Below the pieces are notes generated by a model. That model saw only the letters and a program-made list of their open reading frames with translations. It was not told the origin of the DNA and did not search any database. DNA of 7,242 nucleotides from Desulfurococcales archaeon (GTDB taxonomy: Archaea > Thermoproteota > Thermoprotei_A > Sulfolobales > Desulfurococcaceae): positions 1 through 7,242 of the forward strand of contig WAML01000088.1 of NCBI GenBank assembly GCA_015522345.1, written 5' to 3'. A program made the translations under genes and the position numbers. Positions within the stretch are counted from its first letter, which is position 1. Each line of letters opens with the position of its first letter. Below, piece after piece: positions 1 through 6,554 of the stretch.

Positions 1-63
1 GTATTATACACTTCAATAGCTCTAATAGCACTATCTCTACTAATCCCGCAACCAGTTAGTGCT
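1..63 (+). other. Signal-peptide coding segment of the truncated first gene
   Basis: Frame 1 of these bases encodes a hydrophobic core (about residues 5-15) ending in Pro-Gln-Pro-Val-Ser-Ala, followed by a polar mature N-terminus (IPQRQDPN). This is the shape of a Sec signal peptide with Ala-x-Ala-like cleavage after residue 21. The initiator Met and basic n-region are missing because of the window edge. A signal sequence implies the following helical region is extracytoplasmic, in agreement with its sequons and the later membrane anchor. Confidence 0.7.
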
Positions 64-1125
64 ATACCTCAAAGACAAGATCCTAATATGGTTAGTGAAG
101 AAATATATCTAAAGCCCGAGGATCTTGAAAAACTACTTGAGACTCTACAGAAAAAACTAGATGATGAAGTTATAAAGAGTTACGAAGAAGCAATAAAATC
201 GGCTATTGATGCAAAAGACTATGAAACAGCCATGGAGCTTCTAAGGCAATTAAAGAATTATCTAATAAAGAACTACTATAATACAACTACTATAAAACAA
301 GATAATGAACTATTAAGAAGTATCTCCATTATAAACTCGATTAGTAATGTAACGGAAAATGGTGTCTCAGTAAATATTATGGATTTACTAGAGAATTACG
401 GTAAAATACTTGGAGACAAGGACCTACTAGAGGTACTATCTAAGATAAAGAATAACCCGGGTCTACTAACTACTGAAGACTATAATAAGTTAGCTAAGAC
501 GTTATCAGAGATTACTGGAGCTGGTAGAACAGATAATATATCTAAGATACTTAGTCAGCAAGACATATCATCTATGTTGAAGAAATTACTAGAAACAAAA
601 AGGAGTCTAGGAGGCATTTCTAACTTAGTAGTAAAACCACGTATTTCATTCCCAGCACCAGCGGGCTCACTAAATGTACCTCCATTAATAAACCCTAGTA
701 TACAGGCATCGCTACCATCAATAGCCATTGATCCAATCTATATAATAGTGCCAGTAGTTATTCTTGCAGTACTTTATATGATTTACAGATTTAAACCTAC
801 ATATATTGAATCAACTGTCTATAACATTAAGAAAGTAGTTGCTAAAACGTATGTTCAGTTAAGTAATAAATTAAAGACATTAAATGATCCCGTTATAATA
901 TTGTATAGTAGAATAGTTAGGTACTTGTCTATACTAGGCTTTAAAAAATATCCTTACGAAACTCCTAGAGAGTATTTATCTAAAATCAATATATCTACTT
1001 ATAGGAGTGTACTGGAAAAAGCTACTAGATTATATGAAGAAAGAGTTTATGGTAAAAAGGAGATTGAGAAAACTCTCTTAGATGAAGTAGCTAAAGAAGC
1101 TGGGGAAAAGATTGGTGTAAGATAG
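1..1125 (+). CDS. Secreted/membrane-anchored protein with C-terminal DUF4129-like domain (5' partial)
   Basis: The reading frame is open from base 1, and the 29 residues before the first ATG (position 88) form a hydrophobic signal peptide: a stretch containing IALIALSLLIP and ending in VSA, a typical signal peptidase site. The true start therefore lies left of the window and the ATG at 88 is internal. After the signal come roughly 180 mostly helical, charged residues with N-x-S/T sequons (NTT, NVT), a Pro-rich linker, and one membrane segment at about residues 244-262 of the visible protein (PIYIIVPVVILAVLYMIYRF). About 110 cytoplasmic residues follow, including ETPREYL (320-326), the hallmark of DUF4129. 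DUF4129 is often fused to transglutaminases and encoded beside MoxR/DUF58 genes; here it ends a single-pass receptor-like protein. Two bases separate it from the DUF4350 gene. Molecular function is unknown; the topology is inferred. Confidence 0.85.
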   Translation, partial: VLYTSIALIALSLLIPQPVSAIPQRQDPNMVSEEIYLKPEDLEKLLETLQKKLDDEVIKSYEEAIKSAIDAKDYETAMELLRQLKNYLIKNYYNTTTIKQDNELLRSISIINSISNVTENGVSVNIMDLLENYGKILGDKDLLEVLSKIKNNPGLLTTEDYNKLAKTLSEITGAGRTDNISKILSQQDISSMLKKLLETKRSLGGISNLVVKPRISFPAPAGSLNVPPLINPSIQASLPSIAIDPIYIIVPVVILAVLYMIYRFKPTYIESTVYNIKKVVAKTYVQLSNKLKTLNDPVIILYSRIVRYLSILGFKKYPYETPREYLSKINISTYRSVLEKATRLYEERVYGKKEIEKTLLDEVAKEAGEKIGVR

Positions 1126-1127
1126 CC

Positions 1128-2711
1128 ATGGAAATAGAACATAGTCCTAGGCTAACTCTATTACTCATATTATTAACTTTAATAGGATTAGCGGCCAGTT
1201 TTTATGTACCGGCGACAACTATAGAGTTAGCTGCTAAATTCTATATAAAGAGCGCTAGCCCCTATAGTTTAGACTGGATGGGCACTTCACTCCTCATAGA
1301 CTTACTCGAGGAAAAAGGATATAGAATATCTATAGTCAACAACTATAATGAGTTCATAGAAAACACTGACTTATTTAAAAATAAGTCTATAGTTTTACTA
1401 ATAGCCCCTGACAAACCTATTTCACCAGAATTTGTAGAGAAGCTACGTAGTCTACTTGAGTCTGGAAAAATAGATTTAGTAGTAGCAGATGAAAATACTA
1501 CATCAAATGGTTTGCTTATAAACTATGGAGTTAAAGTATCTGGACACGGAATACTTCTTAGCTATCCTTCAGGAGTAGGTATTAATGTGAGTAATCCATT
1601 TCCACCAGCAATATTCTTTCTCCCAGAGAACACTATATACCAGAGAATAGTAGTTGATAATAAAACCTTCTATATCCCTGCATCACTTAAAAATAGTTAT
1701 GTAATTAGATTGAATTGGGCTTCATTCATAGAATTCTATCCAATACAAGGAATTTCTTATGAATACTATTTACTTGGTATCACAAAAGGATACATAGACT
1801 TCGACGATAATGGTATATTGAGTGTAGATGAAATAATTGCTTCAGAAACATATTTGAGCTCTCCTGAAAGCTATTCAGCACAGATAATACCGGGTTATCT
1901 AATAGTAGGCGTTTATATTAAGCTAGAGAATGCAGACTTAGCTGTATTAGGCGATAGTTTCTTCTTCACTAATCAAGCCATTTCATCAGGTAATACTACA
2001 TACGCTAAATACGTTGTATCATTAATTGATCTACTTAGTAAAAATAAGAGTGAAACAAACCATATAATCATACCTAATTTCATATATACTCCAAAATCTA
2101 TTAGCGTTAAAACACCCTATCATCCAGCAATACTGCTGTATTTTGCATCAAGAGCTCTTGGATACATAGATGATTTCCTAACTAGAATATTCTTTGAAAA
2201 CACTTTAGTAACTCTATCATCTCTAGGTATAATAATTACAATAATAGCGTTTCTATTCCTATACATAATGGGTTATAAAGGATTCAAGACTATAGAGCCT
2301 ACGAGTGTTGACGAAATAACGTTGATTAGTGAAACATATGTAAAGAAGAGTTTACTTGTTGGTGGAAAAGGTGTTAATTATAAAGAAGCTATTGTTGGTC
2401 TCTGGAATATACTTAATTATTCTATAAAGAAACTCCTTGGATATAATATAATGGATATAATTAACGATCCTAGGCTACTAAACAATTTTGCTAAATCAAT
2501 TAATATTGATCCTAGAGAGTTATATAACATGGTTTCTTGGATGTATCTTATCTACTTAAAGATCACTAAGAGGAAGAAACTACCCTTAATAATTTCTTGG
2601 AAAAGAACATTAAAAAAGTATATACTATATAGTGAACGTATACTAGAGGCTATGGGTTACACTATAACTAGACGGGTTGGTTATCGTGGAATCGAAGAAA
2701 TATTACACTAA
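1128..2711 (+). CDS. DUF4350-like membrane protein with large extracellular domain
   Basis: This is a 527-residue protein with an N-terminal membrane anchor (about 8-27), an extracellular domain (28-358), a second membrane helix (about 359-383) and a cytoplasmic helical tail of about 140 residues. DUF4350 features are the SPYSLDWMGTSLLIDLLEEKGY segment after the first helix and the Gly-Asp motif AVLGDSFFFTN (272-282), resembling the sugar-binding-like or GldG-type fold. Six N-x-S/T sequons lie in the predicted ectodomain (N85, N123, N153, N178, N289, N306), supporting an outside location. Residues 224-235 (DFDDNGILSVDE) match an EF-hand/dockerin calcium loop. The ATG at 1128 has GGTG at 1114-1117 upstream. 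The stop overlaps the start of the MoxR gene by 26-35 bp, so translation is probably coupled. DUF4350 genes commonly neighbour MoxR and DUF58 genes; the exact role is unknown. Confidence 0.8.
   Translation: MEIEHSPRLTLLLILLTLIGLAASFYVPATTIELAAKFYIKSASPYSLDWMGTSLLIDLLEEKGYRISIVNNYNEFIENTDLFKNKSIVLLIAPDKPISPEFVEKLRSLLESGKIDLVVADENTTSNGLLINYGVKVSGHGILLSYPSGVGINVSNPFPPAIFFLPENTIYQRIVVDNKTFYIPASLKNSYVIRLNWASFIEFYPIQGISYEYYLLGITKGYIDFDDNGILSVDEIIASETYLSSPESYSAQIIPGYLIVGVYIKLENADLAVLGDSFFFTNQAISSGNTTYAKYVVSLIDLLSKNKSETNHIIIPNFIYTPKSISVKTPYHPAILLYFASRALGYIDDFLTRIFFENTLVTLSSLGIIITIIAFLFLYIMGYKGFKTIEPTSVDEITLISETYVKKSLLVGGKGVNYKEAIVGLWNILNYSIKKLLGYNIMDIINDPRLLNNFAKSINIDPRELYNMVSWMYLIYLKITKRKKLPLIISWKRTLKKYILYSERILEAMGYTITRRVGYRGIEEILH
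1797..1832 (+). other. EF-hand/dockerin-like calcium-binding loop in the DUF4350 ectodomain
   Basis: The twelve codons encode DFDDNGILSVDE, matching the canonical loop DxDx(D/N)GxIxxxE: ligands at loop positions 1 (D224), 3 (D226), 5 (N228), 9 (S232) and 12 (E235), Gly at 6 and an aliphatic at 8. It lies in the predicted extracellular domain, preceded by GYI and followed by IIASE, as a dockerin-like single loop would be. Calcium binding is inferred from the motif only. Confidence 0.6.
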
Positions 2712-3675
2712 TAACCCCCCCATAGATCCTGAGTACGTTTCTAAGATAACTAATATGATATTATCTGAGGCCTCAAAGGTTATTGTAGGTAAACTTGATG
2801 TATTAAAATTCATAATTATAACACTATATGCTGGCGGCCACATTCTTTTAGAAGGAGTTCCTGGCGTAGCAAAGACTTTAATAGCAAAGACAATTGCTAG
2901 AACATTCAATATGACTTATTCACGTATACAAGCAACCCCCGATCTCCTACCAAGCGATATAATTGGAACATTTGTTTATGATCCGAAGACAGGAGATTTT
3001 AAACCTAGGAAAGGACCCATATTTGCTAACATAGTATTGTTCGACGAAATTAATAGAGCTAGTCCACGTACACAATCTGCTTTATTAGAAGCTATGCAAG
3101 AAAAGCAAGTAACTATAGAAGGTGTTACATTTAAACTACCAGAGCCTTTCATGGTTATTGCAACACAGAATCCTATTGAAATGGAGGGTACATTTCCTCT
3201 ACCTGAAGCACAACTTGACAGATTCCTATTAAAGATACTAGTCTATCACCCAAGTCATGAAGAAAATAAAGAGATACTTAGACGAATACATTTTATTGAA
3301 GAATTTAAGGTAAACCCTGTAGCTTCAGCCAAAGACATACTACTTATAAGGTCTATGTTACCTCATGTGAAGGTTGGTGAAGAAGTACTAGACTATATTG
3401 TTTCAATAGTTGAAGAAACTCATCGTCACCCTATGGTCAAATTAGGAGGATCGCCGAGAGCTGCAATAGCATTGTATTTGTGTAGTAAGGCTAATGCATT
3501 AATAGAGGGAAGAGACTATGTCATCCCTGATGACGTAAAATATGTAGCATACCCTGTACTAAGACATAGAATTATACTGAAGCCTGAAGCAGAGCTTGAG
3601 GGAATAACTACTGATAAAGTAATAAGTGATGTATTAAGCAAAGTCCCTGTTCCAACACCTGGAGTAGAAGGCTGA
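2677..3675 (+). CDS. MoxR-family AAA+ ATPase
   Basis: This is a cytoplasmic AAA+ ATPase of the MoxR family (332 residues, the usual length), thought to work as a chaperone-like motor with vWA-domain partners. Visible motifs are Walker A GVPGVAKT (60-67), the family signature ATPDLLPSDIIGT (86-98), Walker B VLFDE (120-124) followed by INRASPRTQSALLEAMQE, sensor 1 ATQNP (162-166), the Asp-Arg-Phe of PEAQLDRF (R182, candidate arginine finger) and sensor 2 GGSPRA (257-262). All catalytic elements are intact, so it should be active. The start is uncertain. TTG at 2677 gives 332 residues but has no clear ribosome site. GTG at 2686 has GGGTTGG five bases upstream and removes only three residues. Both overlap the DUF4350 gene. 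The DUF58 gene begins 7 bases after the stop, the classic MoxR-DUF58 pair. Confidence 0.97.
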   Translation: MVIVESKKYYTNNPPIDPEYVSKITNMILSEASKVIVGKLDVLKFIIITLYAGGHILLEGVPGVAKTLIAKTIARTFNMTYSRIQATPDLLPSDIIGTFVYDPKTGDFKPRKGPIFANIVLFDEINRASPRTQSALLEAMQEKQVTIEGVTFKLPEPFMVIATQNPIEMEGTFPLPEAQLDRFLLKILVYHPSHEENKEILRRIHFIEEFKVNPVASAKDILLIRSMLPHVKVGEEVLDYIVSIVEETHRHPMVKLGGSPRAAIALYLCSKANALIEGRDYVIPDDVKYVAYPVLRHRIILKPEAELEGITTDKVISDVLSKVPVPTPGVEG

Positions 3676-3682
3676 TACTAAG

Positions 3683-5080
3683 TTGTCTTTGAGTAGAAAC
3701 CGTTATAGTGTAGAGACTCGAAACGTTTACGTATCTTATAAGCTAATTGTGATTCTATTAATAGTATCACTTATAGTAAGTATTTCACTTGTATACGAGG
3801 GTTCAATTCCTATTGATATGTTTTTTGTAATAGCTATAGCTATAGCCTACATTGTTTTTATGAGACTCTTAGTGGAAGTAGGTTCAAAGACTATATACAA
3901 GTTAAAAGTTGAAAGAATCTATCCACAGCCTATTATAGAAGGCAAGGACCTAACTATAAGAACTCGTGTATACAACCCTACAAGCATCCCTCTACTCTAT
4001 GTAGAATTAAGCGATCTATATCCTAGTCTATTTAAGTTGAAGAAAGGATTTAATGTTGTTTCGGGACTACTGCCTGCAAAAGGCTATGTGGAGCTGAGCT
4101 ATACAGTAGAACCTCGTATAGGAACACACGTGTTTAGCGGCGTAGAAATAGTTGTTAAAGACCCTCTAGGAATATTCTCTTACAAAGACATTATACCTAA
4201 TAGTTCTTCTAGAGTAAGAGTGTATCCAAAACCTTATCCAATACCGGCTAGAGCATTACATAGATGGATTACTACGAGCCTTGGATTAACAAAGTCTAGG
4301 CTAAGAGGTATTGGAACAGAGTTTATGATGCTAAGAAACTATCAGTATGGCGATGACTATAGGTATATTGATTGGAAGGCTTATGCTAGAACAAGAAAAC
4401 TAATGGTAAAAGTATTCGAGAAAGAAGCCAGTCTAAGCCTTATAATAATAGTAGATGCGTCTCCTGCTATGTTGTATGGTATTGTAGGTAAAACGATGCT
4501 TGAAGAAACAGTTAGAGTAGTATCAGGTTTAACAAGCAATTTATTAGCTAGAGGCGATTGGATAGGACTAGCTATTAGAAGTAATAAACCCATATTTGTT
4601 AGACAGGGACGTGGAAGAACGCATTACCATAGAATATTAAATGCTTTATCAGAGATTAAGTGGAGTAGAGAGTATCCCGACTATACTATTGCGTCACTTT
4701 TAAAGAAAAGCCTACTATTAGTTCCTAAACGAACTAAGACGTTATTCCTAATATTTATGTCTCTTGATCCGACAGGATATGCTAGAGACTATATACTTGA
4801 AGCAGAGATAACGAGTTTATTAGACGCTATTAATAAGTTAACGCTGTTAAACCATAGTGCAGTAATAGTATCTCCTTTACCAGAACTCTATGAACTTCAA
4901 ATGCTTAGTGGTATTGAAGCGGGAATATATCTTACGTCAGTAGTAAAAGGATTAGAGAAGACAAAGAAGTATGTACACCTTGTACGTAGTCGCGGAGTTC
5001 ATGTAATTCAAGTAGGTCCAACAAGTTTACTTCCTCGTCTGATAAACTTTATAGAAAACTATAGGTCGGTGATAACATAG
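3683..5080 (+). CDS. DUF58 protein with vWA-like domain (MoxR partner)
   Basis: This 465-residue protein has a membrane hairpin (about 20-37 and 44-64), then a beta-rich region (72-182) with the NPTSIPLLYVELSD and DPLGIF segments typical of the domain preceding DUF58, then the DUF58 signature (209-245): GTEFMMLRNY, GDDYRYIDWKAYART and KVFEKE. A vWA-like Rossmann region starts at IIIVDASPAM (254-263). The MIDAS-like motif reads D-A-S-P-A, so the third DxSxS residue is Ala and metal binding may be weak. With a hairpin anchor, both large regions should face the cytoplasm, where MoxR could act on them (inference). The TTG start at 3683 follows GGCTGAT at 3670-3676, an imperfect Shine-Dalgarno; a second TTG lies two codons on. 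DUF58 proteins accompany MoxR ATPases in many bacteria and archaea, probably as adaptors in envelope-related assembly. Confidence 0.93.
   Translation: MSLSRNRYSVETRNVYVSYKLIVILLIVSLIVSISLVYEGSIPIDMFFVIAIAIAYIVFMRLLVEVGSKTIYKLKVERIYPQPIIEGKDLTIRTRVYNPTSIPLLYVELSDLYPSLFKLKKGFNVVSGLLPAKGYVELSYTVEPRIGTHVFSGVEIVVKDPLGIFSYKDIIPNSSSRVRVYPKPYPIPARALHRWITTSLGLTKSRLRGIGTEFMMLRNYQYGDDYRYIDWKAYARTRKLMVKVFEKEASLSLIIIVDASPAMLYGIVGKTMLEETVRVVSGLTSNLLARGDWIGLAIRSNKPIFVRQGRGRTHYHRILNALSEIKWSREYPDYTIASLLKKSLLLVPKRTKTLFLIFMSLDPTGYARDYILEAEITSLLDAINKLTLLNHSAVIVSPLPELYELQMLSGIEAGIYLTSVVKGLEKTKKYVHLVRSRGVHVIQVGPTSLLPRLINFIENYRSVIT
5068..5073 (+). promoter_or_regulatory. Ribosome binding site for the GTG start at 5080
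   Basis: GGTGAT is an exact match to the archaeal anti-16S core and sits six bases before the GTG at 5080, inside the last codons of the DUF58 gene. The GTG shares one base with the DUF58 TAG stop, so this site decides the start and suggests stop-restart coupling. Confidence 0.7.
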
Positions 5081-6333
5081 TGCTTCTTGTGAGAAGAAAA
5101 ATACCATTAATGCATAAGCTCTTGTACATATCAATATTCTTAGCTTTCATCATATACCCACTGTATAGAATCTATGTGGGAGCATTATATCTTCCACTAA
5201 CTTATAGTATGGTCGTACTTGGTTTATCAGGTCTTCTAGTAGTAGCCGTACTATATGGTAAAGCAGAGCTAATAGCTATTTACTATATAGTTGCTGCAGT
5301 AGTTTTTAGAGTAAATAACGTTGTTCAACCAAGTACTAGTGAATTCATAATATATTCATTAGTAATACTCCATATAGATGTAATAGCTAGACAATTAGTG
5401 ATAGGCATAGGCTTTAGGAAGACAAAAGCTTCTCTTAAGGGAATACTGCTAACTATGACTATTCCCGCCATAATGCTTTCAATATATTTAGGTACATCAC
5501 TAGCTTCGACAAAGTTATTTGTAGATTTATTCAACAATGTAGTACATGGAAATATTTTATCTGAAGTAGTGCTTGGAGCATTTGTTTCTACTAGAATTGG
5601 TAGTTTACTTCTTCTAGCCTTGGTATCTTTTGCTGTATTTTACGTTATAACACGGATAATAACATCATTTATAAGCGATGTAGTCTTTACTACACCGGGT
5701 TATTCAAAGGCATTTGTCTCTAAATTCAGTAGTGAAGTATTTAATATGTTGAATGAAGGAAGGACTTGGCACCAAAAACTATTCTTTAGAAGCATATACA
5801 TACTAGTGCTGTTTTTCTCATGGGTGTTTATAGCCCCTATTTATCGACTTATATTTGCATACTTCCCAGTATTCATTCCAGCTACTATAGCGTATTTTAT
5901 GGCGTTTATAACTTCAATAGTTTTATCAATAATACTCTATTTTTACCTTAAAAGAGCGCTTATGTATACCCTAGGCTTAAAAATAGTATTATCTAAGCCT
6001 TCTAAGCCAAGAATTCCACGTATTTCGTTGCTTAACGGAAGTATTATATTATCTATAGTGATCCTTGTACTATACATAATAAGTATTTTATGGTATTATG
6101 ATTGGAACTACTTTGTATTACTCAAGGTATTTAGTAGTGCATTTGGGTTCTCAGAACCTCTATATGATCATAGGTTAGTTAGTTTTGTAGATAAGTACAT
6201 AGATAACGGATACATATATATAGTTAATGAGTTCACAACGTATTTACAAAACTACATAAATTACGTAGCTGAGGAGTATATGTGGTTAACTAATTTAATT
6301 AAATTAGTTATAGAAGCTCTATGGGGAGGATAG
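5080..6333 (+). CDS. Polytopic membrane protein of unknown function in MoxR operon
   Basis: I do not recognise this family. The 417 residues contain about eight or nine hydrophobic helices (roughly 13-32, 36-59, 63-80, 88-110, 120-140, 163-195, 236-256, 260-290, 318-338). A loop of about 40 residues between helices (196-235) carries a TTPGYSKAF segment and ends in WHQK. A short basic linker (KPSKPRIPR, 306-314) precedes the last helix. The C-terminal 80 residues are rich in Tyr, Trp and Phe and look amphipathic rather than membrane-spanning. No transporter or enzyme motif is evident. The GTG start is well supported by GGTGAT at 5068-5073 and the one-base overlap with DUF58. Its place directly after MoxR-DUF58 suggests a client or membrane subunit of that system (inference). 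A perfect 24-bp palindrome lies in its last codons (6287-6310). Confidence 0.8.
   Translation: MLLVRRKIPLMHKLLYISIFLAFIIYPLYRIYVGALYLPLTYSMVVLGLSGLLVVAVLYGKAELIAIYYIVAAVVFRVNNVVQPSTSEFIIYSLVILHIDVIARQLVIGIGFRKTKASLKGILLTMTIPAIMLSIYLGTSLASTKLFVDLFNNVVHGNILSEVVLGAFVSTRIGSLLLLALVSFAVFYVITRIITSFISDVVFTTPGYSKAFVSKFSSEVFNMLNEGRTWHQKLFFRSIYILVLFFSWVFIAPIYRLIFAYFPVFIPATIAYFMAFITSIVLSIILYFYLKRALMYTLGLKIVLSKPSKPRIPRISLLNGSIILSIVILVLYIISILWYYDWNYFVLLKVFSSAFGFSEPLYDHRLVSFVDKYIDNGYIYIVNEFTTYLQNYINYVAEEYMWLTNLIKLVIEALWGG
6287..6310. repeat. Perfect 24-bp palindrome near the 3' end of the membrane protein gene
   Basis: The left half is TAACTAATTTAA and the right half is its exact reverse complement, with no spacer. 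It contains only one C and one G. It encodes residues around NLIKLV of the polytopic membrane protein and ends 10-25 bases before the alternative starts of the next gene. It could be an operator for a dimeric regulator, an RNA hairpin between cistrons, or a chance result of AT-rich sequence. Confidence 0.75.
6323..6329 (+). promoter_or_regulatory. Strong ribosome binding site favouring the TTG start at 6336
   Basis: GGGGAGG, within the last codons of the upstream gene, is the best Shine-Dalgarno near this junction. It lies six bases before TTG 6336 but inside the coding sequence if ATG 6321 were used, and nothing similar precedes ATG 6321. It therefore argues for the later start. Confidence 0.55.
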
Positions 6334-6335
6334 AC

Positions 6336-6554
6336 TTGGTAAAAGACTACATATCTCCTGTAATAGGTATAGTATTGATAGGGTTTAGCCTATACATGTT
6401 CTATACCGGAATAGCTCTAATGATGATAAGAGATGTGGCCTCTAGTCTACTAGCTATACTAATAGGTTTTGTAACTCTAAGCGGTGGTATAACTTTGATA
6501 AGAACATGGGCTATAACCAGGGTGTACAGTAGTGAATCAAGAGAGAAGAAATAA
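6336..6554 (+). CDS. Small two-helix membrane protein of unknown function
   Basis: This is a protein of about 72 residues with two hydrophobic helices, ISPVIGIVLIGFSLYMFYTG and a second around SSLLAILIGFVTLSGGITLI, joined by a short turn containing Met-Ile-Arg-Asp, and a charged C-terminus (SSESREKK). Both termini are likely on the same side, with the basic tail in the cytoplasm. I chose TTG 6336 because GGGGAGG (6323-6329) sits at proper distance and the overlap with the upstream gene disappears. The alternative ATG at 6321 would add MGRID and overlap by 13 bp. No family is recognisable. Its position suggests an accessory subunit of the membrane part of the MoxR operon, but this rests on context only. 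The 3' end overlaps the next gene by 23 bp. Confidence 0.7.
   Translation: MVKDYISPVIGIVLIGFSLYMFYTGIALMMIRDVASSLLAILIGFVTLSGGITLIRTWAITRVYSSESREKK
6521..6524 (+). promoter_or_regulatory. Ribosome binding site for the HD-domain gene
   Basis: GGTG lies seven bases upstream of GTG 6532, inside the end of the small membrane protein gene. It supports the GTG start rather than the in-frame ATG at 6571. Confidence 0.5.

Noticed and set aside
2703..2909. Minus-strand open frame of 68 codons
   Set aside because: It lies opposite the MoxR N-terminus and Walker A region, has no ribosome site, and its translation resembles no protein; it is a shadow of the MoxR gene.
3833..3846. Palindromic GCTATAGCTATAGC
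   Set aside because: It comes from repeated Ile-Ala codons (ATA GCT) in a membrane helix of the DUF58 protein and needs no other explanation.
4381..4593. Minus-strand open frame of 70 codons
   Set aside because: It is antisense to the DUF58 signature and vWA-like region, whose coding strand is clear.
5325..5537. Minus-strand open frame of 70 codons
   Set aside because: It is antisense to membrane helices of the polytopic protein and lacks start signals.
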